From: Candidatus Zhuqueibacterota bacterium
GTDB lineage: Bacteria; Zhuqueibacterota; Zhuqueibacteria; Residuimicrobiales; Residuimicrobiaceae
Length of the DNA: 32,974 bases
Assembly: GCA_963169875.1 (NCBI GenBank)
Contig: CAUJEL010000194.1
Span: 1-32,974, forward strand
Reading direction: 5' to 3'
The translations under genes were made by a program, and so were the position numbers. Positions 1 to 8,565 of the stretch are shown piece by piece. The notes beneath the pieces were generated by a model. That model was not told where the DNA came from, made no database searches, and saw nothing but the letters and a program-made list of their open reading frames with translations. The number at the start of each line of letters is the position of its first letter. Within the stretch, counting starts at the first letter, position 1.

Positions 1-1
1 C

Positions 2-130
2 AAGCGCCGGGTCGCCCCGGTCACCCTTGCCGTCCAGCTAATGATTCCCCTTACCGGGCTCATGGGAGACTTCCACTCCCAAGTGTATGGTACATGCCGA
101 GCACACATAAAAAAAGGCCGTTCAAATTGA
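2..130 (+). other. Open frame running in from the left edge, unrecognised
   Basis: A plus-strand frame is open from the window edge to a TGA at 128-130 and would encode 42 residues ending in a basic stretch (CRAHIKKGRSN). Its last codons lie inside the terminator hairpin of the neighbouring gene, which argues against a real protein end. I do not recognise a family. It could be the tail of a gene or mobile-element remnant to the left, or chance. The rest of the first 169 bases shows nothing else. Confidence 0.12.
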
Positions 131-140
131 ACGGCCTTTT
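109..140 (-). terminator. Rho-independent terminator of the giant Ig-repeat gene
   Basis: A perfect 12-bp stem (AAAAGGCCGTTC at 112-123, GAACGGCCTTTT at 129-140) encloses a 5-base loop. Read on the minus strand, the stem is followed by a run of seven T (A tract at 109-115). It starts 30 bases after the stop codon of the upstream gene. The symmetrical A/T flanks would allow it to work in both directions. Confidence 0.85.
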
Positions 141-169
141 CTGTTGTAACTGATGGAGGTGATGTCGCG

Positions 170-3100
170 CTACTTGAGGAGCGCCATCTTTTTGGTCATC
201 ACCGTCCCATTGGCGATGATGCGGTAGTAGTAGACACCGGTCACCACCGGGATGCCGCTATCGTTTCTGCCATCCCAGACTGCCTGATGGAACCCAACCC
301 GGACCTGGGTATCAACCAGGGTGCGGATGAGTTGTCCATTGGTGTTGAAGATTTGCAGCAGCACCTTGCCTTCCGATGGCAACTGATAACGAATGGTGGT
401 CACCGGATTGAAAGGATTGGGATAGTTCTGCGATAACTCGAACGTCCTGGGTGCGAGTACTTCCGCGCTGGCAGGCCCGTGCAACGTGATCTGGCCGTCG
501 CGGCTGATGTCTTCAAGTTTGTAGAAATATCGCTCACCGGCTTTCACGGACTGATCGGAATAGCTGTAGATGCCATCCGGCCGGGCGGCGATGATTTCCC
601 GGTTGAGTTTGTCATAGGTGCCATTTTCCTGGCGGCTGCGCAGGACATTGAAACCGAGATTGTCGCTCTCACTGGCCGTCGCCCATTTCACCGTGACACC
701 GTCGAACTCTGTGGGTGTGGCTGAAAAACTCTTCATTTCCACGGACACAGAGGTGACAAACGCCACCCAGACTTTATTGATCTTGTGTTCGATGTCATAG
801 ATATCGACGTTGATGATGTAATTGCCAAGCTGATAATAGCGCGTGTCAAAGACAAATGCGGGCGCACTGCTGACAACCTGATCGTTCACTTTCCAGGAAT
901 AATAGATCTGGTCATTATCCGGATCCTCGGCCTGGATGGTGAAGGTTTTCGTCTGCCCCCAGGTCATGTTGACAAAGTCAGCGGTCGGGTCCGAGGTGAC
1001 GATGCGCGGCGCGCGATTATCATTGACAACCTGGATCTTCACTGAATCGATGTCGATGCCACCGCGGTTATCCTGAGCTGTGAAGACCGGCGTAAAAGTC
1101 TGTCCACCCTGCTCATACGTCGGCGTCCAGCAGAAGCGATAGACATTATTGACATCCATCTCAAAGGAGGAGCCTTCGGGCAGATTGCTGGTGCTGTAAT
1201 AAACCTGATCACCATCGGTGTCCGTTGCTTTGACATCGAAGCAGAGCTGTTCGCCTTCATTGATGGTATAACTGTTGACCAGTGCGAACTCGGGATAATT
1301 CTGGACATCACCGCGCGCATAGAAGCGAACCATGGGGGCGCCGCATGGCATGCTGGCTGTTGCCAGCGCTTCATTGGTACCCTGTTTTCCCAGCACCCAG
1401 TAGGCGCTGGCAATACCGCTGGCATCGCTGGTGACAATGGCTGATCCATCGATGTTGCCGCTGCCCGGCACCACCACAAAACTGATGAGGCCGCCACGAG
1501 CCGGGTTGCCGAACTGATCCTTGACCAGAATCTGAATCGGGAATACCATGCGTTTGCCAACCTGTCCGTACAGATTGGGATTCTCTATCTTTTCCATGCA
1601 ATAGGGATAATCCGAGCTTCCGGTGACCAGGAACTCGATAAAAGTCGGCTGCAGATTCGTGCCGGACGCACGCACCTTATTGAGTCCCGCATTGGTTCCC
1701 AGGGTGTATGAGGCCATGGCAATTCCCTGTGCATCGGAGAGCACGCTCAGCGTCGTGCGTCCGCCATCCAGCGTACCCTTGCCTTTGGTGCTGGCATCAT
1801 CGACGACCAGGAAAGAGACCGGCACATTGGCGACGGCATTTCCATAGGCATCTTCGACGCGAACCGCCAGCGGATTATAAAGAGTCCGGCCCACCGTGCC
1901 GGTCTGGTCGCTCCCGGAGACATAGACGAGTTTGCGGGCGCGATCCGGCGTGATTTCGGTCGACACGGTGAAAGTAACCGCGCTGATGGCTGAATAAGAA
2001 GGCAGATAGGCGCTGAACAGGGTGCTTCCGCTCTGCGTACCAGAGGTGGCCTGCGCAGAAGCTATGCCTTCCATATCCGTCACCACCGGGTTGTTGCTGG
2101 TGATGGCGCCATTGTTCACCAGGACACCGAAACGGACCGTCTCCCCGTATATGGGATATCCATTGATGTCCACCAGCTTGACCCGGAGTAATTCCGAAAG
2201 CTGCTGGCCAGGCGCGGCCTTCTGGTTCTCGCCGTCCACGATGACCAGTCTGGAGGGTTGCGACTTGACACCGATTTCCGTGAAGCGAACCGGTGAATTA
2301 TTCAAAGCCGAACCATCGCCTTTGCTGGCACGGGCTTCGACGAAATTAACGCCCGCCTGATTGCCAAGCCGGTAGCGCGCCGAGGCGATGCCGGTGCTGT
2401 CGGTGTAGATGACCTGCGGATCGAGCATGGAGCCGCCGCCCTGTGTCGGCACAAAGGTCACCGGATGCCCGGCGATCGGATTGCCGAACATATCGCGAAC
2501 CATGACGCGCAGCGGCAAAGGCAGCGCCGTGCCGGTATTGCGAGTCTGCGCATCACCATCGTTGACGCCGGTGCGGGCGATTTCATAGGCCGGCAGGGCG
2601 AGGAAGGTGACCGCGACACTATCGGCGACATTGACGCCGCTGTTGACATCACGCGCCTCGATCCATTTGCGACCAGCCTTGGTGGAGGCGACATATCCGA
2701 TGGCATCGCCATTGACGTCCGTTGTATTCAGTGGCTGGGTAATGCTCATCGAAGCGGTCGGATCGCTCGGCAAAAGCGTGACATATTTGCCTGTGACAGC
2801 GTTATCATATCTGTCTTTCAAACTGACTTTGATGGTCGCCTTGGAGACACCGTCCGCATTGACGACCGCATCCACCGCCTGAATGGTGGAGCGTTTTCCA
2901 TCGGTGATATCCGGCGTGGCCGCAGCATTGAACTGCAGTGGTGAATTCTCCAGGGCCGTAGTGCCATTGCTGGAACTGGCTTCCACGACGTTGCGGTCAG
3001 CGCCGGCTTTGCGGCCGAGACGCCAGGAGACGCGGGCGATGCCGTCGACACCCGTATCCACCACTTTGGTCAGGAGCGTATCAGCGCCAAGCGCGGCATT

Positions 3101-6100
3101 ATCAGAAGCGCCGACGAGAACGCGGAACTGGATTGGATGACCCTTGACGACGTTGCCATAGCGATCGTAGGCGATGACTTTCAGTTCATTTTGAACGTAC
3201 TTGCCCACTGTTCCGTTTCTGTTTTTATCACCGGCATCGACATAATTGATCGAATAGGCATTGCTGGGCGCCGCTGAAATCAAGTACACCACCGGAGAGC
3301 CCGACAGGGCCGCGCCATTGTGTTCCGCGCGCGCTTCGATGCGATTGATTTTGTTGCCCGAGTTTTTGCCCAGCGTGAACTGCACACTCACCAGACCATT
3401 GCTGTCGGTGAAGAGGCTCTTTTTCACATCCGTGGCACCATCCAGGGAGCCGCCATTGGCCTCGTTCTTGGACATCACTTCGAACGTCACCGAATGGTTG
3501 GCAATCGGGTTTTTGAACTGATCCGTGACGCGGGCCTTGAGGCGCTCGGACAACTGGTTGCCGATGATGCCGGTGAATTTGGTCGTATCGCTCGCCATCA
3601 GGATCAGACGCGGGGAACCGACCATGGCGCTGGCGTAAAAGATAAAGGGCGAATTAAGCAGATTGACGCTGTTATAACGGGCGGCTACTTCCAAAGCATT
3701 ATTCTTTGTGCCAGGCCGCTTGCCGAGGGTCCAGTTCACCGAAGCATAGCCATCAACGTCCGAGTTCACCGATTTCTCCACATCTCCATCGATACTGCCG
3801 CGAAGACTGTCCACGCCGCTGACATGGAAAGAGACCGGAGTGCCGGGAACGCCGTTGCCATATTTATCCTTGATCTGGACGCGAATGGCTTTGCTGAGGG
3901 TTTCACCAACATTGCCGAGTTGATTGTTGGTGGCAGCATCGGGCACCAATTGATAGGGCACATCCGGCGCAGCCGTGGCCTTGAAGACCTGGAGAAAACC
4001 ATTGACCACGCCCGAGCGCACTTCCAGTACGTTGTTGGCAATACCCGAGGTGGTGCCGAGCAGCCAGGAGACTTCGGCAATGCCGGAATCCGCTGAAGTC
4101 GGTACCGTGACCATGGTCTGATTATTCACCTTGCCGTTTCCTTGCGTCACCGAGAACGAAACCATGTATCCGCCCTTGGGCAGTGTATTGGCATCGGTGA
4201 CGCGGACGCGTACCTTACGGGAGACCACCTTGTCGACAGTCCCCACGAGCGTATCCGGCGTATTCCATTTCACCATGAGCCAGGCATCGCCGGTGATCGA
4301 AGTGGCTGTAAAATAAGCCGGGCTGTCGGTCAGCGCCGCGCCGTCTTCGCGCATGGCGTCGACGCGCATGCGAAATACACCCAGGGCGACCGGCATCTTC
4401 CAGCGCACCGTCGCATAGCCATCATTGCCGGTCATGATCACTTTAACCGTGGTCTCTCCGGTATCATCGATGATGGTGCCGCCGGCGCCTTCAACCTGGA
4501 AAGTGACCGGATAGTTTTTGATGGCGTTACCGTGAACATCCGTCACCAGGGCCTTGAGCGGCAGCGACAGTTCGCGGCCGTTTGGCGCCTGCTGATTATC
4601 GGTCGAGGCCAGTTTGACCAGCTTGGAGGCCGTGGATGCATTTCCATGCGCCCACACACGAATGGGTGCACCCTCCAAAAGGACGGTCGGCTGGTCCTGG
4701 CGGTAGGAGACCACCTCAACCACGTTGGTGCTGTCACCCGCCGTTTTACCCAGTGTGAGCGTCGCCTGGGCGAGGCCATTGGCGTCTGAATTGACGACTT
4801 TTTCCGCCATGCCGTCGAAATTGCCGCCGCCCTTGACCACTCTGAAGCGCACCGGATGGTTGGAGATGGCGCTGCCAAAGGGACCAAAAACCTGGACCAC
4901 GAAGGGGTTGCTGAGTTTGGCGGTCACAGTCGTATCCTGATCATTGCCGGAGACATATTGCACTTTGGCGGCAATGGCCGTCGTCGCTGTGGCCTGGAAG
5001 GTCACATTTTGCGGGGTTACATTTACGTCCGTGACCGATGCGCGCACCCGGTTCACTTCATTGACGGAGCTGCCCATATTCAGCCGCACAGAAGCGCGGC
5101 CGGAGGCATTGGTGTACTTGGTGCGTGTACGCTGTCCAACCTCATCGAGGTAGGCATCGGTGCCGTCCACAATCACGAAATCGATCTGTTTGCCGGCGAT
5201 CGGGTTATCCACGGCATCGGTGACCTTGACAACCATGGAATCCTTAACGGCGAGTCCGACCGGACCGGTCTGGCCATCGCCGGAGACAATGGCGAGAATT
5301 CGTGCGGCGCCGGTGTTGCCTGTGGCGCTGAAACTGATCGCCGGAATACTGGCCAATCCCTGCAGCCTCGCCTGGACCATATTGGTCCCGGTTTTGTTGC
5401 CGAGCGTCCAATAGACCCACGCTTCGCCGTTGGTGTCAGTGATCACCTTGACCGAAGTCTGTGGATTGGGCGGTGACTGCGGACTGACCTTGCCATCACC
5501 GGCGGTTACCGTAAAAGTGACCGGATAATTGGCATAGGGCGTGCTGTTGGCCCCCAAGACGCGCACTTTGAGTGGATTGGGCAACGTGGCGCCGGCATCG
5601 CCGGTCTGTCCATCCCCGGAGACCATTTCCATGGACGTGGGCGGTTTGCCCGTTTTGATGTTGAAATAGAGCGGTGAATTGGTCAATTCCTGACTCGCCG
5701 CATTAAAGGCCTTGGCTTCCACTTCAAACAGGGTATCGACCAGGCCCAGCGTCATGGTGACGCTGGCGCGGCCGTCCGGGCCCGAGATGCTGCTGGCGCT
5801 GGCGAGCGCACCTCCAATGCCCTTGGTCAATTTCCAGTTCACAGTAGTGCCGGGGACCGCATTTCCGGAAGCATCCTGCACCACAGCGATGATGGATGCG
5901 CCGGCGACTTCATCGCGGGTTCCGAGAATCGGTTCGGTGAGATCCGGATCTTTGACAATTTTACTCGCCGGTCCGGGCGTGGCATCGAGGGAAAAGTTCA
6001 CGGGCGCGCCGTCCAGCAGGGTGGTGCCATCCGCTTTATAGCCGGTGACGGAAACCACCACATTGGTGTCCGCATCGTCCGCAAATCTGACCCGCGCGGT

Positions 6101-8080
6101 GGCAAATCCCTGCGCATTGGTGACATTGGAGAGATTCGGTCCCGTGCTGCCCAGGGTGGAACCGCTGGGTCCGGCCACGTTGCTGGCGATGATGGCGATC
6201 TTGTCCCAATCCCAACCCGGCTCCAGAATGACCAGGCGGACGGTCTGCAGACCTTTGGCTAGCCTGAAGGTGGTCGGATGCGCATGCCAGGCCCAATTCC
6301 CGCTCAGATCGGTCACTTCGACATTGAAAGAATCGCGATCACTGTATTTAAATATGACGCCGTTCATGCTGCCGGATTTGGTGCGGTAGCGCAGATAAAA
6401 CTTGTAAGTCTGTTCCACCGGCACATAAATCGGGATTGAAACCGCCGTTTTATAACGATAGCCGGAGGTGTAGGACGTTTTAATATAGTGCCCGCCGGAA
6501 ACAGAGGTGGTCGGACCCGTCGTGTCTTTGGCGATCGGGATGAGCAGACTGCCGGATTCGACCTCTTTCCATATCTTGCCGTCAAAAGTGCCGGTTTCAA
6601 GGGTGGCGCGGCCCTGCGTGACCGAAAAGTCGAGGACCACATTGCCGACAGCCGTATTGGCATCATCGGTCACCTTGACCTTGAGTGAATCGGCCAGATA
6701 CTGGTTGATGGCGCCGGTCTGTCCATCGCCGCTGACTTTGATAATCCTGGTCGCGCCGGCCGGATTCAGGGAGGGCAAACAGACCTGGAAATTGTCGACG
6801 TTGGCATTATTTTGATTCTCATATTGGACCACGCCGACGTACCAGGTATCGGCCGGCGTCGTCGGCAGCGTGACGTTCGTCAGTCTGGAATCAAACACAT
6901 CATTAATATAATAAGTGATGGTTGCCGTTGTACCGGTCTGCTTGATGATGGCCGTGACCTTGTCCCCAGCCGCGGGGGTCGGTCGCGCCAAAGTGGTCGA
7001 TTGCGCCACAAAATTATTGAAAGAAGTGCCACTATTAGTGATTTGGTAAAGTTGCAGCGCTGTGTTTGAGCGGCGTAAAAAATAGCCATTGGAATTGTAG
7101 GTTGGGCTCTCCATCATCACGGCGAATCCCAGCGGAATCGAGCCCGAAGTGCCATAGTTCTGCGCATTGGCCCCAATGCTCATCGAAATTTTGATGGAAT
7201 CGGCGCCAGCCGATTTATTGCCGCCTGCCTTTTTATACATGCCCATGGTCCATTGTGCTAATGATGGATTAGGCGCAAGTTCATTGTTATCGATGACGTG
7301 ATTGGGGGCATCCCAATCGTCGCCCACTGTGGCGCGGGTGAACTGATCCACGTCGAGGCAATTCCACGAACCGGTCGTGGTGCCGCCGCCGGTACCACCC
7401 CCTGGATCGCCGCCGCCACCGGTCCCGCCGGAGTAGGTGGGATCGTTGATCACGGTGACCTCTTCGATGTCATTCAGCTTGGCGCCATAGAGCATGACGC
7501 CACCGTAACTGGCGGTGCTGAGGTTCACGGCGCCGGTGCCGTCGGTCAGCGTCGTGCCGATCTTGCTGCCGTTGAGGAACACTTCAAAGCTGTAGGTGGA
7601 CGGATTCATCTTGACAAAAAACTCTGAACCGGCCACCGCGGCAGGAGAGGCATCTGCTTCTGCTTTGAAAGAATAGGTGGCTCCACCGGTGATCGCATAA
7701 AGCGATATTTTGGGGCCCCTGAAGTAGATGAAATAACCATCGGATGTGATGGAGGCTTGTTTCATGAAGACAACGCCTCCATACTGTGTCCCGTCATTAT
7801 CGCATCCATCTCCCGCTGCAGCCCACTTGATTTTGACCTGATTCGTGTTGCTGAGCTTGTTCCACACGCCCAGCGATTTGGTCGCCAAGAGAGGAGCTGT
7901 TGAATGGATGTTGCCGTTCTGCACCACCAGTGTTGCACTGGCCGCCCACTCCGGACTCGGCATTGGGCCGTTGCTGGTTGTTTCAAAATCCGCCTTGAAG
8001 CTGGTCTGAGCCAGCACGGCTGCTGCAGTGAAAACCACAACCAGGACCAAGATTTTGAAAAACTGAGACGCTGACCTCAT
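170..8080 (-). CDS. Giant secreted Ig-repeat protein with C-terminal sorting domain
   Basis: About 2636 residues. The ATG at 8080 is chosen because GGAGGT lies 8 bases upstream and a typical signal peptide (hydrophobic core, cut near VLAQ) follows at once; an ATG 45 bases further up has no such site. Order of domains: two concanavalin/LamG-like jelly rolls (about 25-210 and 245-435) joined by a Gly-rich linker; about 15 Big_1-type Ig repeats (about 445-2240), many starting with SGDGQTG and carrying WTLG; a cadherin/PIG-like module with DTDGD; a second Ig-like module; an FN3-like module; and a final 84-residue FlgD/Por-type domain starting at SQNYPNPFNP. The first Ig repeat is interrupted by a carbohydrate-binding-like domain of about 140 residues. 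Expected role: surface-anchored or secreted adhesin, exported by Sec and probably a type IX-like system. The ligand is unknown. Gene continuity and fold calls are strong; the function is inferred. Confidence 0.9.
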   Translation of the reverse strand: MRSASQFFKILVLVVVFTAAAVLAQTSFKADFETTSNGPMPSPEWAASATLVVQNGNIHSTAPLLATKSLGVWNKLSNTNQVKIKWAAAGDGCDNDGTQYGGVVFMKQASITSDGYFIYFRGPKISLYAITGGATYSFKAEADASPAAVAGSEFFVKMNPSTYSFEVFLNGSKIGTTLTDGTGAVNLSTASYGGVMLYGAKLNDIEEVTVINDPTYSGGTGGGGDPGGGTGGGTTTGSWNCLDVDQFTRATVGDDWDAPNHVIDNNELAPNPSLAQWTMGMYKKAGGNKSAGADSIKISMSIGANAQNYGTSGSIPLGFAVMMESPTYNSNGYFLRRSNTALQLYQITNSGTSFNNFVAQSTTLARPTPAAGDKVTAIIKQTGTTATITYYINDVFDSRLTNVTLPTTPADTWYVGVVQYENQNNANVDNFQVCLPSLNPAGATRIIKVSGDGQTGAINQYLADSLKVKVTDDANTAVGNVVLDFSVTQGRATLETGTFDGKIWKEVESGSLLIPIAKDTTGPTTSVSGGHYIKTSYTSGYRYKTAVSIPIYVPVEQTYKFYLRYRTKSGSMNGVIFKYSDRDSFNVEVTDLSGNWAWHAHPTTFRLAKGLQTVRLVILEPGWDWDKIAIIASNVAGPSGSTLGSTGPNLSNVTNAQGFATARVRFADDADTNVVVSVTGYKADGTTLLDGAPVNFSLDATPGPASKIVKDPDLTEPILGTRDEVAGASIIAVVQDASGNAVPGTTVNWKLTKGIGGALASASSISGPDGRASVTMTLGLVDTLFEVEAKAFNAASQELTNSPLYFNIKTGKPPTSMEMVSGDGQTGDAGATLPNPLKVRVLGANSTPYANYPVTFTVTAGDGKVSPQSPPNPQTSVKVITDTNGEAWVYWTLGNKTGTNMVQARLQGLASIPAISFSATGNTGAARILAIVSGDGQTGPVGLAVKDSMVVKVTDAVDNPIAGKQIDFVIVDGTDAYLDEVGQRTRTKYTNASGRASVRLNMGSSVNEVNRVRASVTDVNVTPQNVTFQATATTAIAAKVQYVSGNDQDTTVTAKLSNPFVVQVFGPFGSAISNHPVRFRVVKGGGNFDGMAEKVVNSDANGLAQATLTLGKTAGDSTNVVEVVSYRQDQPTVLLEGAPIRVWAHGNASTASKLVKLASTDNQQAPNGRELSLPLKALVTDVHGNAIKNYPVTFQVEGAGGTIIDDTGETTVKVIMTGNDGYATVRWKMPVALGVFRMRVDAMREDGAALTDSPAYFTATSITGDAWLMVKWNTPDTLVGTVDKVVSRKVRVRVTDANTLPKGGYMVSFSVTQGNGKVNNQTMVTVPTSADSGIAEVSWLLGTTSGIANNVLEVRSGVVNGFLQVFKATAAPDVPYQLVPDAATNNQLGNVGETLSKAIRVQIKDKYGNGVPGTPVSFHVSGVDSLRGSIDGDVEKSVNSDVDGYASVNWTLGKRPGTKNNALEVAARYNSVNLLNSPFIFYASAMVGSPRLILMASDTTKFTGIIGNQLSERLKARVTDQFKNPIANHSVTFEVMSKNEANGGSLDGATDVKKSLFTDSNGLVSVQFTLGKNSGNKINRIEARAEHNGAALSGSPVVYLISAAPSNAYSINYVDAGDKNRNGTVGKYVQNELKVIAYDRYGNVVKGHPIQFRVLVGASDNAALGADTLLTKVVDTGVDGIARVSWRLGRKAGADRNVVEASSSNGTTALENSPLQFNAAATPDITDGKRSTIQAVDAVVNADGVSKATIKVSLKDRYDNAVTGKYVTLLPSDPTASMSITQPLNTTDVNGDAIGYVASTKAGRKWIEARDVNSGVNVADSVAVTFLALPAYEIARTGVNDGDAQTRNTGTALPLPLRVMVRDMFGNPIAGHPVTFVPTQGGGSMLDPQVIYTDSTGIASARYRLGNQAGVNFVEARASKGDGSALNNSPVRFTEIGVKSQPSRLVIVDGENQKAAPGQQLSELLRVKLVDINGYPIYGETVRFGVLVNNGAITSNNPVVTDMEGIASAQATSGTQSGSTLFSAYLPSYSAISAVTFTVSTEITPDRARKLVYVSGSDQTGTVGRTLYNPLAVRVEDAYGNAVANVPVSFLVVDDASTKGKGTLDGGRTTLSVLSDAQGIAMASYTLGTNAGLNKVRASGTNLQPTFIEFLVTGSSDYPYCMEKIENPNLYGQVGKRMVFPIQILVKDQFGNPARGGLISFVVVPGSGNIDGSAIVTSDASGIASAYWVLGKQGTNEALATASMPCGAPMVRFYARGDVQNYPEFALVNSYTINEGEQLCFDVKATDTDGDQVYYSTSNLPEGSSFEMDVNNVYRFCWTPTYEQGGQTFTPVFTAQDNRGGIDIDSVKIQVVNDNRAPRIVTSDPTADFVNMTWGQTKTFTIQAEDPDNDQIYYSWKVNDQVVSSAPAFVFDTRYYQLGNYIINVDIYDIEHKINKVWVAFVTSVSVEMKSFSATPTEFDGVTVKWATASESDNLGFNVLRSRQENGTYDKLNREIIAARPDGIYSYSDQSVKAGERYFYKLEDISRDGQITLHGPASAEVLAPRTFELSQNYPNPFNPVTTIRYQLPSEGKVLLQIFNTNGQLIRTLVDTQVRVGFHQAVWDGRNDSGIPVVTGVYYYRIIANGTVMTKKMALLK

Positions 8081-8263
8081 GATGTTTGACCTCCGATACA
8101 GTTGCAATGCAATTAGTTGTTTCATGACAAAACACTTGTCTGCGACTAAAACAAGACAGATGCGATTTTACAGCAATAAAACTTGGCTTAATTCAATATT
8201 TTCAATAACATTTACTTTTATTACTTTCTTATTTCGCAAAGACTATGCCAAGAAAAAGGAAAA

Positions 8264-8372
8264 AGAGGAAATAGGGAAATCAGGGAATAGGAAATAGGGG
8301 AATAAGGAAATAGGGGAAAAGAGCCAGTGGACAGATAGAGAGCAGAGGGCAGAGGACAAAGGGCAGACACAA
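8264..8372. repeat. Heptamer-period purine-rich arrays (GGAAATA and GAGGGCA types)
   Basis: Two adjoining low-complexity arrays with 7-base periodicity. About 8264-8320 is built from variants of GGAAATA/GGGGAAT. About 8331-8372 reads as consecutive heptamers ACAGATA, GAGAGCA, GAGGGCA, GAGGACA, AAGGGCA. They resemble the short tandemly repeated repetitive (STRR) heptamers known from cyanobacterial intergenic DNA; the similarity of style is recalled, not searched. The AT-rich stretch 8100-8250 on their left lies directly upstream of the giant gene and should hold its promoter, but I could not single out convincing boxes. Confidence 0.7.
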
Positions 8373-8378
8373 CAGCAA

Positions 8379-8441
8379 TTTCGGATTACGGATTTCGGAA
8401 AATAACATAAATTGTAAAGTGGCGTTAAAATTCCGAAATCC
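8379..8441. repeat. Heptamer array TTTCGGA plus inverted copy
   Basis: Three heptamers in a row (TTTCGGA, TTACGGA, TTTCGGA at 8379-8399). The 11 bases GGATTTCGGAA at 8390-8400 recur inverted as TTCCGAAATCC at 8431-8441, so the region could fold into an 11-bp hairpin with a 30-base loop. It belongs to the same intergenic repeat patch as the neighbouring arrays. Confidence 0.6.
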
Positions 8442-8465
8442 GCCATCGTAAAGTATAAAAGGCCT

Positions 8466-8561
8466 GTGTCCGTGTTCCGCTTGATGTCGTCTGTGGTCCG
8501 TGGTCCGCTTTGCGTCGTCCGTGGTCCGTGGTCCGCTTTACGTCGTCCGTGGGCCGTGGTC
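8466..8561. repeat. 28-bp tandem repeat made of four heptamers
   Basis: Units start at 8486, 8514 and 8542 (last one partial), each 28 bases long and composed of heptamers of the type GTCGTCC, GTGGTCC, GTGGTCC, GCTTTAC. A more degenerate unit precedes them from about 8466. The period of 28 equals four times seven, matching the 7-base periodicity of the arrays on its left. The array ends only 5 bases from the stop codon of the glycoside hydrolase gene. There are no spacers, so it is not a CRISPR array. Confidence 0.8.
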
Positions 8562-8565
8562 TTTT

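Noticed and set aside
1-108. Insertion-sequence end or transposase fragment at the left edge
   Set aside because: No terminal repeat or transposase motif can be seen in this short piece, so no call is made.
8466-8561. CRISPR array
   Set aside because: The 28-bp units are directly adjacent with no spacers and no cas genes are present.
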